From positions 62,001 through 126,000 of the forward strand of contig CAIJXT010000003.1 of assembly GCA_903824665.1 (NCBI GenBank): 64,000 bases of DNA. Reading direction: 5' to 3'. A program made the position numbers and the translations under genes. The DNA is from an uncultured Bacteroidota bacterium (lineage in GTDB: Bacteria > Bacteroidota > Bacteroidia > Chitinophagales > Chitinophagaceae). The notes beneath the pieces were generated by a model, which searched no databases, was not told where the DNA came from, and saw only the letters and a program-made list of their open reading frames with translations. Shown piece by piece: positions 10,368 through 18,848 of the stretch. Position 1 is the first letter of the stretch, and each line of letters begins with the position of its first letter.

Positions 10368-10976
10368 CTAGTTCAACTTCCTGCCAGCCAGTGTTTTACC
10401 ACCTCCCGGTGCACCACCTGCGTTATTTCCGGCACTGCTTTTCTTTATCAGCAGTTTTGCTTCACCAGCACTACCGCAGCCATCGCAAGAAGCTTTGTAT
10501 ATTTTACCGTCGTAGTTTACATCGGTAACGCCGTTGTACCAATTTGTACCCTGAAGCATAAAGTGCTCATTGGCATAAATGGCTGCAAACACAAACGCAT
10601 TTTGCGGTGCGTCGAAGCTTATATATAAACTGTCGCCGCGTACACGCTCACATACACCTGGTGTGTATGCAGGAATCGTGATTTCGGTTACGTCCTGAAC
10701 ATTGTCGTAAGTGATCATACCTTGCTTGATAGCACCTCCGGCAGATGTGCCGATATTGCGCAGTACAAGTGGCTTATCGAGGTAAAACTGAACCTTCCGG
10801 ATGTCTGCTTTGTCGTGTTCCAGACGGAATTTCAGATCCTTAGAAAACGGAACGTAATCAGTGGGATTGATTGCTGCAGTTTCAGCAGGTTTTGCAGTGT
10901 AAACCTTGTTGCTGCATGCAGCAAATACAAAGGATAACAGTAAGGGGGTGACTAAAAAAAGTACAACTTTTCTCAT
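10368..10976 (-). CDS. Small lipoprotein of unknown function
   Basis: The product is 202 residues. The N-terminus MRKVVLFLVTPLLLSFVFAAC is a lipoprotein-type signal with Cys21 as the likely lipidated residue; Phe at -3 is slightly off the usual lipobox. The mature part contains a KVQFYLDKPLVL segment and ends in a Gly/Ala-rich low-complexity tail (~180-202). No enzyme motif is visible. It lies 140 bp upstream of the giant adhesin on the same strand, so it could be co-expressed with it, but a weak terminator-like hairpin sits between them. Function is unknown. Confidence 0.75.
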   Translation of the reverse strand: MRKVVLFLVTPLLLSFVFAACSNKVYTAKPAETAAINPTDYVPFSKDLKFRLEHDKADIRKVQFYLDKPLVLRNIGTSAGGAIKQGMITYDNVQDVTEITIPAYTPGVCERVRGDSLYISFDAPQNAFVFAAIYANEHFMLQGTNWYNGVTDVNYDGKIYKASCDGCGSAGEAKLLIKKSSAGNNAGGAPGGGKTLAGRKLN

Positions 10977-11604
10977 GAAAGCAATGTTTATTTTAACAGT
11001 AAATATAGATTCGACAGGGCTAAGGGATTGCTATATTACTAATATTTTTCGAGAAATTACATCATATTAGTTAAATAATTTTTCACAACTTCATAAAATG
11101 GTAATTTTCAGTAAACATACATATAACCAAACGAATCACTTTCTTTTGCGATATACTGTAAAATTCAGCACTTTCCGGAACGAAAACAGAATGTAGAAAT
11201 CGAGGGCACCACCTCAACGAAAAGCGCTTGTGTAACCGGCTACGAAAGAGATTTGCAAGCAGTTGCATTCCCGATATCTGCACGATTGAATAGGCATTCG
11301 ATTGATCTATTTTTCAAATTTTATCTGGTTTTTATGATATAATTTATTTTATTTGATTTCATTGTATTACCTACAGTGATACAGCTATGTTTTTTCCAAA
11401 AAATGTGAACACTGTAAACGATAATTGCCCGGCAAAATAAACGCAGCTGAAAACCGTTCGCCGAATCAGGACTATTGCCAAATTGTACAGGTCTGTCAAA
11501 TCTTTTTGAGCGAAACAAAATGACTGCAATATGCCCCGGCAAGTACACACCTCGCAGCAGAGGATTAATAGTTATCTTCGCACTCATTTTTTTAAATATC
11601 GACT
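10977..11604. other. Divergent AT-rich intergenic region
   Basis: This 628-bp region lies between the leftward lipoprotein gene and rightward aspS. It holds short open frames without coding character. A near-match to the Bacteroidota -7 box (TATCTTCG at 11573-11580) sits 24 nt before the aspS start and is the best promoter candidate. No RNA gene was recognised. Confidence 0.5.
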
Positions 11605-13359
11605 ATGTTTCGTACACATACATGCGGCGAACTGCGCATGACACATGCAGGCACCGAAGTAACCCTTGCCGGTTGGGTGCAGACTATCCGGAAATTTGGC
11701 AGCATCACCTTCACTGATCTGCGCGACAGGTATGGTATCACCCAGCTCCTTTTCAGTGAGCAACTCAACAGCCGCCTGGACGCAACCCCACTGGGCCGCG
11801 AATTTGTGGTGCAGGTAACCGGCAAAGTTGTAGAGCGCACATCAAAAAACCCTAAAATGCCCACAGGCGATGTAGAGTTGGACGTCACCGACTTTACCAT
11901 TATCAACAGTGCGGCCACGCCACCATTCACAATAGAGGAAGAAACCGATGGCGGTGACGAGCTGCGCATGAAGTATCGCTATCTGGATCTGCGCCGCCCT
12001 ACCCTACGCCGGAACATGGAGCTGCGTTACAAAGTGAACCGGTCTGTACGTAACTATCTGGACGGGCAGGGCTTCTGGGATATAGAAACCCCATTCCTGA
12101 TTCGCAGCACTCCAGAGGGCGCACGCGACTTCGTAGTACCCAGCCGCATGAATGAAGGCCAGTTCTATGCATTGCCGCAAAGCCCGCAAACCTTCAAGCA
12201 GCTGCTGATGGTGAGTGGCTATGACCGTTATTACCAGATCGTAAAATGCTTCAGAGATGAAGATCTGCGCGCCGACCGTCAACCGGAGTTTACACAAGTA
12301 GACTGCGAGATGAGCTTTGTGGAACAGGAAGATATTCTGAGTACGTTTGAAGGTCTGTTCAAGCACGTATTTTATGATGTGAAGGGTGTGACGATCACAG
12401 AAGCATTTCCACGTATGACGTGGGACGATGCGATGTGGCACTATGGCAATGACAAACCGGATATCAGGTTTGAAATGAAAATTCAAAACCTGAAGACACC
12501 TGTACGCAACACTTCTTATGACTTTGGTGCGCCTTTCACCGTATTTGACAATGCGGCTACCATTCTGGCGATAGCCGTACCTGGCTGCAGCGAGTATACC
12601 CGAAAACAGCTGGACGAACTGACTGAGTGGGTGAAACGCCCGCAAATTGGGATGACCGGAGTTGTATATGTGAAGTGCAATGTTGACGGATCATTCAAGA
12701 GTAGCGTAGATAAATTTTACAACGAAGAACAACTGAAGGCACTGGCAACACACTGTGGAGCAGGCTCTGGAGACCTTATATTACTGTTGGCAGGTGGTGA
12801 AGACCGTACACGAAAAGCAATGAGCGAACTGCGACTGGAAATGGGCAACCGACTGGGTATGCGCAAACCGGATGTGTATAAACCGCTTTGGGTGATCGAT
12901 TTCCCGCTGTTTGAACATGATGATGAGGCAAACCGTTGGGTAGCCCGCCACCATCCATTCACATCGCCAAAGCCAGAACATATAGACTGGATGAACGACC
13001 TGAGCAAGTATGCCGACATAAAGGCCAATGCCTACGACATAGTGCTGAATGGTACCGAAATAGGTGGAGGATCGATAAGGATATACCAGCGCGACCTGCA
13101 GGAAAAAATGTTTGCAGCGCTGGGGATGAGCAAGGAAGAAGCACAGGAAAAATTTGGTTTCCTGATGGGCGCCTTCGAATATGGTGCACCACCCCATGGT
13201 GGCATTGCATTCGGCTTTGACCGTATGTGTGCTCTGCTGGGCGGCCAGGAGAGTATCAGAGACTACATCGCCTTCCCAAAAAACAATCAGGGAAGAGATA
13301 CGATGCTCGATGCACCGTCAGCGATAGACGACCATCAGCGCAAAGAACTGGGTTTGTAA
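11605..13359 (+). CDS. aspS: Aspartate--tRNA ligase
   Basis: This class II aminoacyl-tRNA synthetase (584 residues, the normal bacterial AspRS length) charges tRNA-Asp with aspartate in the cytoplasm. An N-terminal OB-fold anticodon-binding domain (~1-110) is followed by the catalytic core. Motif 2 is visible as [17 protein letters not shown] (~214-230), a bacterial GAD insertion lies around 290-420, and motif 3 is [13 protein letters not shown] (~532-545). The start at 11605 gives [11 protein letters not shown], a typical AspRS N-terminus. It is monocistronic, with its own strong terminator just downstream. Whether it is discriminating or also charges tRNA-Asn cannot be told from the sequence alone. 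Confidence 0.97.
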   Translation: MFRTHTCGELRMTHAGTEVTLAGWVQTIRKFGSITFTDLRDRYGITQLLFSEQLNSRLDATPLGREFVVQVTGKVVERTSKNPKMPTGDVELDVTDFTIINSAATPPFTIEEETDGGDELRMKYRYLDLRRPTLRRNMELRYKVNRSVRNYLDGQGFWDIETPFLIRSTPEGARDFVVPSRMNEGQFYALPQSPQTFKQLLMVSGYDRYYQIVKCFRDEDLRADRQPEFTQVDCEMSFVEQEDILSTFEGLFKHVFYDVKGVTITEAFPRMTWDDAMWHYGNDKPDIRFEMKIQNLKTPVRNTSYDFGAPFTVFDNAATILAIAVPGCSEYTRKQLDELTEWVKRPQIGMTGVVYVKCNVDGSFKSSVDKFYNEEQLKALATHCGAGSGDLILLLAGGEDRTRKAMSELRLEMGNRLGMRKPDVYKPLWVIDFPLFEHDDEANRWVARHHPFTSPKPEHIDWMNDLSKYADIKANAYDIVLNGTEIGGGSIRIYQRDLQEKMFAALGMSKEEAQEKFGFLMGAFEYGAPPHGGIAFGFDRMCALLGGQESIRDYIAFPKNNQGRDTMLDAPSAIDDHQRKELGL

Positions 13360-13377
13360 TACCATCCGCATTACTTT

Positions 13378-13421
13378 AAAAAAGGTTAACCACACAGTAT
13401 AATAGTGGTTAACCTTTTTTT
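13378..13421. terminator. Strong bidirectional terminator between aspS and SRPBCC gene
   Basis: A perfect 13-bp stem (arms 13381-13393 and 13405-13417, core GGTTAACC) with an 11-nt loop is flanked by A-rich and T-rich ends. It can therefore terminate both aspS (+) and the convergent SRPBCC gene (-). Confidence 0.9.
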
Positions 13422-13449
13422 GTGCAGCAAGTAGATTGGTCCTATCGTA

Positions 13450-13884
13450 TTACTGCTCAGCGGTAAGATATGCCCCCAATGATGTGCCGATAATTTGGGT
13501 CCAGCCAGATGCAAAGCTGCCGGCTGCGAAATCAGGATTATCGGTACCAAAGGTTTCCAGACCAGCATGAGTCAGCTTCAGTCTGGTACCGGTGCCCTCA
13601 GCCTCCAGCTCTATAGTCACAACAGAACTGCCGGGAAAACCATCGTAAGCCCACGAATAGGAAATCATTTGTTCTGGTATCACTGCGAGCACGCGGCATA
13701 GGTGAACGTACTTATCGCCCTTGGTGCCGCAGCCGGTAAAAGTAAACGCAGTGCCCACCTCGGGCTTGAATCCTTCCATATCGAAGTACCACGCTTTCAT
13801 TTTCTCAACATCAGAAATAGCTTGCCAGACCGCGGTGACCGGTGCTTTGAATGACCGCTCAATTACAAATGGTTGTTTGCTCAT
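13450..13884 (-). CDS. SRPBCC (AHSA1/START-like) domain protein
   Basis: The 144-residue product is a single SRPBCC domain of the activator-of-Hsp90-ATPase-like (AHSA1) type. It starts with a FVIERSFKAPVTAVWQA strand-helix, has a central GFKPEVGTAFTF and a C-terminal helix with GWTQIIGTSLGAYL. These helix-grip folds bind hydrophobic ligands. Members are abundant in Bacteroidota and most have no assigned ligand, so no substrate can be given. There is no signal peptide, so it is cytoplasmic. It is transcribed alone from a promoter at 13996-14024, divergently from msrA. Confidence 0.85.
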   Translation of the reverse strand: MSKQPFVIERSFKAPVTAVWQAISDVEKMKAWYFDMEGFKPEVGTAFTFTGCGTKGDKYVHLCRVLAVIPEQMISYSWAYDGFPGSSVVTIELEAEGTGTRLKLTHAGLETFGTDNPDFAAGSFASGWTQIIGTSLGAYLTAEQ

Positions 13885-13995
13885 AATATAAATATGCCCC
13901 CTTTCAGCAAGGGTGGTTAAAAAATCAAGGTTTTAGCATTGGCCACACAAGAACAAAATATGAACGGGTGTTCATTATGTAACCTTTTGGTTTCA

Positions 13996-14024
13996 CAAAT
14001 GTAGTAAACTCAGTAAAACGACAA
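13996..14024 (-). promoter_or_regulatory. Bacteroidota-type promoter for the SRPBCC gene
   Basis: On the minus strand there is a -33 TTG (plus 14022-14024), an 18-bp spacer and a perfect -7 TACATTTG (plus 13996-14003). The predicted start near 13989 leaves a leader of about 105 nt before ATG 13884. Confidence 0.7.
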
Positions 14025-14032
14025 AAAATATT

Positions 14033-14059
14033 TTGAACGGTAACGAGAGGATAGTTTTG
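14033..14059 (+). promoter_or_regulatory. Bacteroidota-type promoter for msrA
   Basis: TTG at 14033-14035 (in TTTTG) is followed by a 16-bp spacer and TAGTTTTG at 14052-14059, a perfect TAnnTTTG. The predicted start near 14065 gives a leader of about 70 nt. It lies back-to-back with the SRPBCC promoter. Confidence 0.7.
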
Positions 14060-14137
14060 TTAAAGGTTGCCTAAACAGCTAGACTGCACAAACCAAAGCA
14101 AACAATTGTAACGTATATACCGGTAAATTTGACACAC

Positions 14138-14803
14138 ATGATACGGATCACAAAATTATGCCTGCTGCTCGTGCTGATGCAACTGCAGGCATGTGCACAG
14201 AAAGACAATTATCACAGCTCCAAAACTTTTAAAGAAATGAACGCAACAACCAACAAGGAAAAAGTGCACAAGGAAGAGACAGCTACATTTGGCGCGGGGT
14301 GCTACTGGTGCACGGAGGCGCAGTTTCAGCAGCTGAAAGGGGTACGGCTGGTAGAATCAGGATTTAGCGGCGGGCATGTAGACAACCCATCGTACCGGGA
14401 AGTATGCAATGGCACAACAGGCCATGCTGAGGTATGCAATATATATTACGACCCGGCCGTAATCACCTTCGACGAGCTGCTGGCGGCATTCTGGACCTGC
14501 CACGACCCAACTACGCTGAACCGTCAGGGTAATGATGTTGGTACCCAATACCGGTCTGTGATCTACTACCATAATGACGAACAGAAAGCGAAATCTGAAG
14601 CCTACAAGAAGAAACTGAATGACGAAAAAGCCTGGGAAAAGCCTGTTGTGACAGAGATCGCCCCCTTTAAGCAATTTTACATAGCTGACGATTACCATCA
14701 GAACTATTACAACAATAACAAGACACAATCTTATTGCCAGTTTGTGGTAGGGCCAAAAGTGGAGAAATTTAAAAAGGTGTTTAAGGATAAGCTAAAGAAA
14801 TAA
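14138..14803 (+). CDS. msrA: Peptide-methionine (S)-S-oxide reductase MsrA, lipoprotein form
   Basis: MsrA reduces the S-epimer of methionine sulfoxide in proteins using a catalytic Cys. From ATG 14138 the product is 221 residues; an upstream in-frame TTG at 14129 is possible but less likely. Residues 1-19 (MIRITKLCLLLVLMQLQAC) are a lipoprotein signal with Cys19 lipidated, so this MsrA is probably anchored in the periplasm, not cytoplasmic. The catalytic motif is GCYWCTEAQF (Cys55), and a later SYCQFVVGPK segment carries a candidate resolving Cys. A reductant for a periplasmic MsrA is not encoded nearby. It is followed by a terminator. Confidence 0.93.
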   Translation: MIRITKLCLLLVLMQLQACAQKDNYHSSKTFKEMNATTNKEKVHKEETATFGAGCYWCTEAQFQQLKGVRLVESGFSGGHVDNPSYREVCNGTTGHAEVCNIYYDPAVITFDELLAAFWTCHDPTTLNRQGNDVGTQYRSVIYYHNDEQKAKSEAYKKKLNDEKAWEKPVVTEIAPFKQFYIADDYHQNYYNNNKTQSYCQFVVGPKVEKFKKVFKDKLKK

Positions 14804-14815
14804 ATATGCAAACAG

Positions 14816-14847
14816 AAAAGGCGATACCCTGATGTATCGCCTTTTTA
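14816..14847 (+). terminator. Intrinsic terminator of msrA overlapping the next promoter
   Basis: An 11-bp perfect stem (arms 14816-14826 and 14835-14845, GC core GGCGATA/TATCGCC) with an 8-nt loop ends in a T run. The T run merges directly into the -33 TTG of the next gene's promoter at 14848. Confidence 0.9.
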
Positions 14848-14875
14848 TTGCAATCCACCCTTTTTACTATCTTTG
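14848..14875 (+). promoter_or_regulatory. Consensus Bacteroidota promoter 5 nt before a start codon
   Basis: TTG 14848-14850, a 17-bp spacer and TATCTTTG 14868-14875 match the TTG-N17-23-TAnnTTTG consensus. The start codon ATG is at 14881, so transcription should begin at or next to it. This decides against the in-frame TTG at 14848 as a start, since that TTG is the -33 element. Confidence 0.8.
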
Positions 14876-14880
14876 ACCGT

Positions 14881-16143
14881 ATGGATGTGTCCCACCTGAT
14901 ATTGTATGCTGTTGCCTGTATCCTGCTTATCGGCTTTTTTGCCGGTATGGAGATTGCATTCATATCTGTAAACAAACTGAATATAGAACTGCTGAAAAAG
15001 CAGGGAAGGTACTCAGGGAAGATACTGGCGAGGTTTATGGAAAACCCTGCTGAGTTTATAGGTACCGCTCTGGTAGGAGTGAACGTAATACTGGTCATCT
15101 ATGGTTTGCTCACATCGCAGCTCACGGAGATTTTGTTGGAACACTACAAGATAGATTTAGCCCCCTATGCCAAGCTGATCATCGACACACTGCTCGCCAC
15201 AATTATCATCCTTGTATTTGCTGAGTTTCTGCCTAAAGCAATTTTCAGACACAAGGCAGAAACGGTGCTCACCGTGTTTGCCATACCCATGAAAGGAATG
15301 CACTTTATCTTCTCTCCCATTGCACGTGTATTTGTTTCTATTTCCGAATTCATACTCAAGTACCTGTTCAATGTGCGGATCAAAGAAAACAAGCAGGTTT
15401 TCAACCGGGTAGATCTGGAACTGTTTGTAAAGCAGAGCATGCACGGGCACGAGAACGAAAACAGCGAAGTAAACCAGGAACTGTTTGAGAACGCACTATA
15501 CCTGGTGAATGTGAAAGTGAGAAAATGTATGGTGCCACGTAATGAAATAGAAGCTGTAGAAATGTCTACACCTATAGCAGAAGTGCGGGAGAAATTTATA
15601 GAAACACGTCTTTCGAAGCTCATAGTTTACGAAGACTCTATCGACAACATATCGGGCTATATACACCAGCTGGATATGAACAGGCGACCTGCAACGATCA
15701 GGGAGATCATGCACACGATAACGCCTGTGCCGGAAGCGATGAGCGCGGTAGACCTGATGAACAGGTTTACAAAAGAACGTAAAAGTATAGCCTGGGTAAT
15801 TGATGAATTTGGTGGTACTGCAGGTATAGTAACCATGGAAGATGTGCTGGAAGAAATATTTGGTGATATTAATGATGAGTATGACGAGGAAGAATTTGTA
15901 GAGAAACAGATAGCCGAGAATGAATACATCTTCTCAGGCAGGCTGGAGCTTGATTACCTTAACGAAAAGTACGACTTCAATCTGCCAACTGATGAGTCTG
16001 AAACACTATCCGGATACATCATTACCCAACATGAAACAATACCCAAGATAAAAGAACGTATCATTATCGGCAGGCATGAATTTGATATCTTGCTGGTAAC
16101 GCATACGAGAATAGAAACAGTAAAAATGAAACTGCTAAAATAG
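14881..16143 (+). CDS. CNNM/CBS/CorC-HlyC domain membrane protein (hemolysin family)
   Basis: The 420-residue product has an N-terminal DUF21/CNNM transmembrane domain (~1-190; for example ILLIGFFAGMEIAFIS), a CBS pair (~205-330, including FGGTAGIVTMEDVLEEIFGD) and a C-terminal CorC/HlyC transporter-associated domain (~340-420). The family is annotated as hemolysin-like but is better linked to Mg2+/Co2+ transport or resistance. The gliding gene gldE belongs to the same family; nothing here shows this copy is gldE. It sits in the inner membrane. It has its own consensus promoter and probably a leaderless transcript. The dioxygenase gene follows after 42 bp. Confidence 0.9.
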   Translation: MDVSHLILYAVACILLIGFFAGMEIAFISVNKLNIELLKKQGRYSGKILARFMENPAEFIGTALVGVNVILVIYGLLTSQLTEILLEHYKIDLAPYAKLIIDTLLATIIILVFAEFLPKAIFRHKAETVLTVFAIPMKGMHFIFSPIARVFVSISEFILKYLFNVRIKENKQVFNRVDLELFVKQSMHGHENENSEVNQELFENALYLVNVKVRKCMVPRNEIEAVEMSTPIAEVREKFIETRLSKLIVYEDSIDNISGYIHQLDMNRRPATIREIMHTITPVPEAMSAVDLMNRFTKERKSIAWVIDEFGGTAGIVTMEDVLEEIFGDINDEYDEEEFVEKQIAENEYIFSGRLELDYLNEKYDFNLPTDESETLSGYIITQHETIPKIKERIIIGRHEFDILLVTHTRIETVKMKLLK

Positions 16144-16185
16144 CAGCAGCAGTCATTAATCAATAAACTACTCAACAATAAGATT

Positions 16186-16710
16186 ATGCCGGTACAACGC
16201 CCGTTCAACCTCGGAAAATGGATAGATGAAAACCGCCACCTGCTGAAGCCTCCAGTAGGCAACCAATGTGTGTACAAAGATGCTGGTGACTTTATTGTGA
16301 TGATAGTGGGCGGCCCCAACAGCCGAAAAGATTTTCACTTCAATGAAGGCGAGGAACTCTTCTATCAGCTGCAGGGCGATGTAAATGTGCGCATAGTAGA
16401 AGATGGCAAGATTGTAGATATCCCGATAAAAGAAGGTGACATGTTTTTGCTGCCCGGGCGCACACCACACTCGCCGCAAAGGGGGGCTGATACCGTGGGG
16501 TTGGTGCTGGAAATAAAACGCAAAACCGAAGAGCTCGATGGCTTCTTGTGGTTTTGTGAAAACTGCCACGAAAAGCTTTACGAGGAGTATCTGCACGTTT
16601 CTGACATTGTAGCGCAACTGCCGCCGGTAATGCAACGTTTCTATTCGGATGAAGGTAAAAGGACGTGCAAAAAATGTGGTACTGTTATGGAGCCACCCGT
16701 GAAGAAATAG
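16186..16710 (+). CDS. haaO: 3-hydroxyanthranilate 3,4-dioxygenase
   Basis: This enzyme cleaves 3-hydroxyanthranilate with O2 in the kynurenine route to quinolinate and NAD. The 174-residue cupin has every residue expected from the characterised bacterial enzyme: Fe ligands His51, Glu57 and His95, substrate residues Arg47 and Arg99, and Glu109 (one position earlier than the usual Glu110). A C-terminal rubredoxin-like site has Cys124, Cys127, Cys161 and Cys164, as in bacterial and not mammalian forms. It is 42 bp downstream of the CNNM/CBS gene and may be co-transcribed with it. Other kynurenine-pathway genes (kynU, kmo, tdo2) are not in the window. Confidence 0.95.
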   Translation: MPVQRPFNLGKWIDENRHLLKPPVGNQCVYKDAGDFIVMIVGGPNSRKDFHFNEGEELFYQLQGDVNVRIVEDGKIVDIPIKEGDMFLLPGRTPHSPQRGADTVGLVLEIKRKTEELDGFLWFCENCHEKLYEEYLHVSDIVAQLPPVMQRFYSDEGKRTCKKCGTVMEPPVKK

Positions 16711-16736
16711 CACATCGATAAAAGACATTGATTAAC

Positions 16737-16763
16737 AAAACCCCGGTGTTGCCGGGGTTTTGT
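16737..16763 (+). terminator. Strong terminator after the dioxygenase gene
   Basis: A perfect 10-bp stem (AAAACCCCGG pairing with CCGGGGTTTT, arms 16737-16746 and 16752-16761) with a 5-nt loop sits 26 bp after the stop codon. Confidence 0.9.
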
Positions 16764-16804
16764 TATTAGTAACATATATTTCATATATTGATTGACAGGT
16801 TTAT

Positions 16805-16812
16805 TATCTTTG
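16805..16812 (+). promoter_or_regulatory. -7 box (TATCTTTG) upstream of the kinase operon
   Basis: A perfect TAnnTTTG lies 38 nt before ATG 16851. No TTG at the consensus spacing is present; the nearest (16788-16790) leaves only 14 bp. An in-frame GTG at 16821 lies 8 nt after the box. Confidence 0.5.
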
Positions 16813-16850
16813 GTAGGTAAGTGATATCAGTTCCTTATAATCATATACCC

Positions 16851-18836
16851 ATGAAAAGACTGCTGATAGCCTGCCTGCTTGGCCCCTGCTGTGTGTATGG
16901 CCAGGTACGTGGCATACAATATATCGACTCGCTCAGTACCCATCTGGCAAATGCAAAAGAAGACACCAACAAAGTAAACCTGCTGAGTGAACTGTCGTTT
17001 ATGCTGCACGACTCCAACCCGGATTCAGGCATAACGATAGGGCAACAGGCCGTATCGCTGGCAATACAACTCAACTTCAATACCGGACTAGCGCGTGCGT
17101 ATAACAACATTGGCAACAACATCTTCTCGAAATCTTCGTTTCAGGAGTCCATTGTGTACTTTCAGAAAGCTCTGGCGATAAACAAGAAACTGCAAAACAA
17201 AAAAGCAACAGCGTCCAATCTCGGTAATATAGCCAATGCATACATGTACATGGGGGCTTACCCCACAGCGTTAACGTATTTTCACGAAGCGCTAAAAATA
17301 TGCGACGAAATAGGAAGTGAGCGGGGACAGGCAAACAACGCTACCAACATCGGCATACTCTATAGTTATCAGAACAACTTTACGAAAGCCCTTGAATTTC
17401 ACAAGCAAGCCTTGCGTTTGTTTGAGAAGATCGGGGACAAAAACGGTATCGCTACCAACCTAGATAATATCGGATCAGCATATGGCAATCTTGGCGATCA
17501 GGCCAGATCGCTGGAGTATACGCAAAAAGTGTTGACCATCAATAGGGAACTTGACAACAAAGGGGGAATCGCAACGAACCTGATCAACCTTGGGATTTTC
17601 CATTATCAGCAGAATAACTACGAACAATCTATGGATTGCTTGGTAGAATCCCTGCCACTTGCCAGAGCAATAGGACAGGAATATTATATCGCAATAAACC
17701 TGGGCAATATCGGCACACTGTATAAATATTACGCCAGAGATTCCACAGGAAAACCAAGCAAATACCGTCTCCCAACAAAAAAAGAAAACATCGCAAAATC
17801 TCTAGCCTACCTGGAGGAAGCCATAGCGCTGTGCCGAAAGAACGATATCAATGAGCACCTGATGGAGTACAGCAACCATCTGGCAGACGTATACATTATG
17901 GCAGGCAACTATAAGCGAGCGCTGGAATGCTACAGAGAAGCTCAATTTGTACGGGATTCCATTTTCAGCAATCGCAACAAGACCAAAATCGACAGTATGC
18001 AAATGCAGTACGATTACGACAAAAAAACTGCGGCAATTACAGCGGCAAACGAAAAACGAATGGCAGTAGCTGCAGAAGCAAATCGCGCAAAATTGAAACT
18101 AGGGGGAATGGCCGGAGCATCGCTGCTGGCTATAGGTTTCATCAGCTTTTTATACTACCGCCGCGCTCAGAAGAATAAATTTGATAAAGAAATAACCGAA
18201 GTGCGACAGGAAGCACTGAATGCACAGATGAGCGACCACTTTATTGGCAACACTATAGACACGATCAACAACTTCATACGTGTGAATGACAAAGAAAAAG
18301 CCAGTGAATACCTCATTTTGTTCAGCCGGCTAGTGCGGCGCGTTTTAGAAAATTCGGCCGAAAAAATGATTCCGCTGCGCGACGATCTGCAGCTGCTATC
18401 GGATTACCTGACGCTGGAACAGCTGCGGTTTTCAGACAATGGATTGCAATACGAAATCAATATAGCTCCAGAGGTAGACGCTGCAAATGCACTGGTGCCA
18501 CCTATGGTATTACAGGTGCTTGCCGAGAATGCTATTAAACATGGTTTCAGTAAGACTGAAGGTGGGCTCATTAAAATTACCGTGCAAAGAAACACCGGCA
18601 CTATAGAATGCGCAGTAGAAGACAATGGTGGCGGACGCAGACAAAAATCAGGTAGTGAAAAACAAGGTGCAATAAAACGCACATCAATGGGCAGTGCGCT
18701 GGCAGAACGTCTGGTACGCACATGCAGCACCGAGGGTGGCAACACATCGTTCAGCATCATTGATCTTTTTGACAATAACAAGCAGCCTGCAGGTACACGT
18801 GCATTGTTTACAATGCCTTACAGGCTGGCAGAATAA
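16851..18836 (+). CDS. TPR-containing LytS-type sensor histidine kinase
   Basis: The product is 661 residues from ATG 16851. That start gives a clean signal peptide (MKRLLIACLLGPCCVYGQ); GTG 16821 is an alternative. About seven TPR units (~60-375) face the periplasm and a single transmembrane helix lies at ~417-437. The cytoplasmic part is a HisKA-internal/LytS kinase. The phospho-acceptor His463 sits in MSDHFIGNTIDTI, where the family usually has NPHFIFNSL. The N box is AENAIKHGF (~558) and the G box EDNGGG (~590). The next gene, 12 bp on, is a LytTR response regulator, its evident partner. The TPRs may sense protein or peptide; the signal is unknown. Confidence 0.9.
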   Translation: MKRLLIACLLGPCCVYGQVRGIQYIDSLSTHLANAKEDTNKVNLLSELSFMLHDSNPDSGITIGQQAVSLAIQLNFNTGLARAYNNIGNNIFSKSSFQESIVYFQKALAINKKLQNKKATASNLGNIANAYMYMGAYPTALTYFHEALKICDEIGSERGQANNATNIGILYSYQNNFTKALEFHKQALRLFEKIGDKNGIATNLDNIGSAYGNLGDQARSLEYTQKVLTINRELDNKGGIATNLINLGIFHYQQNNYEQSMDCLVESLPLARAIGQEYYIAINLGNIGTLYKYYARDSTGKPSKYRLPTKKENIAKSLAYLEEAIALCRKNDINEHLMEYSNHLADVYIMAGNYKRALECYREAQFVRDSIFSNRNKTKIDSMQMQYDYDKKTAAITAANEKRMAVAAEANRAKLKLGGMAGASLLAIGFISFLYYRRAQKNKFDKEITEVRQEALNAQMSDHFIGNTIDTINNFIRVNDKEKASEYLILFSRLVRRVLENSAEKMIPLRDDLQLLSDYLTLEQLRFSDNGLQYEINIAPEVDAANALVPPMVLQVLAENAIKHGFSKTEGGLIKITVQRNTGTIECAVEDNGGGRRQKSGSEKQGAIKRTSMGSALAERLVRTCSTEGGNTSFSIIDLFDNNKQPAGTRALFTMPYRLAE

Positions 18837-18848
18837 ATCACCCGACAA

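Noticed and set aside
14129-14137. TTG start for msrA
   Set aside because: ATG 14138 gives the better lipoprotein signal and is only three codons on.
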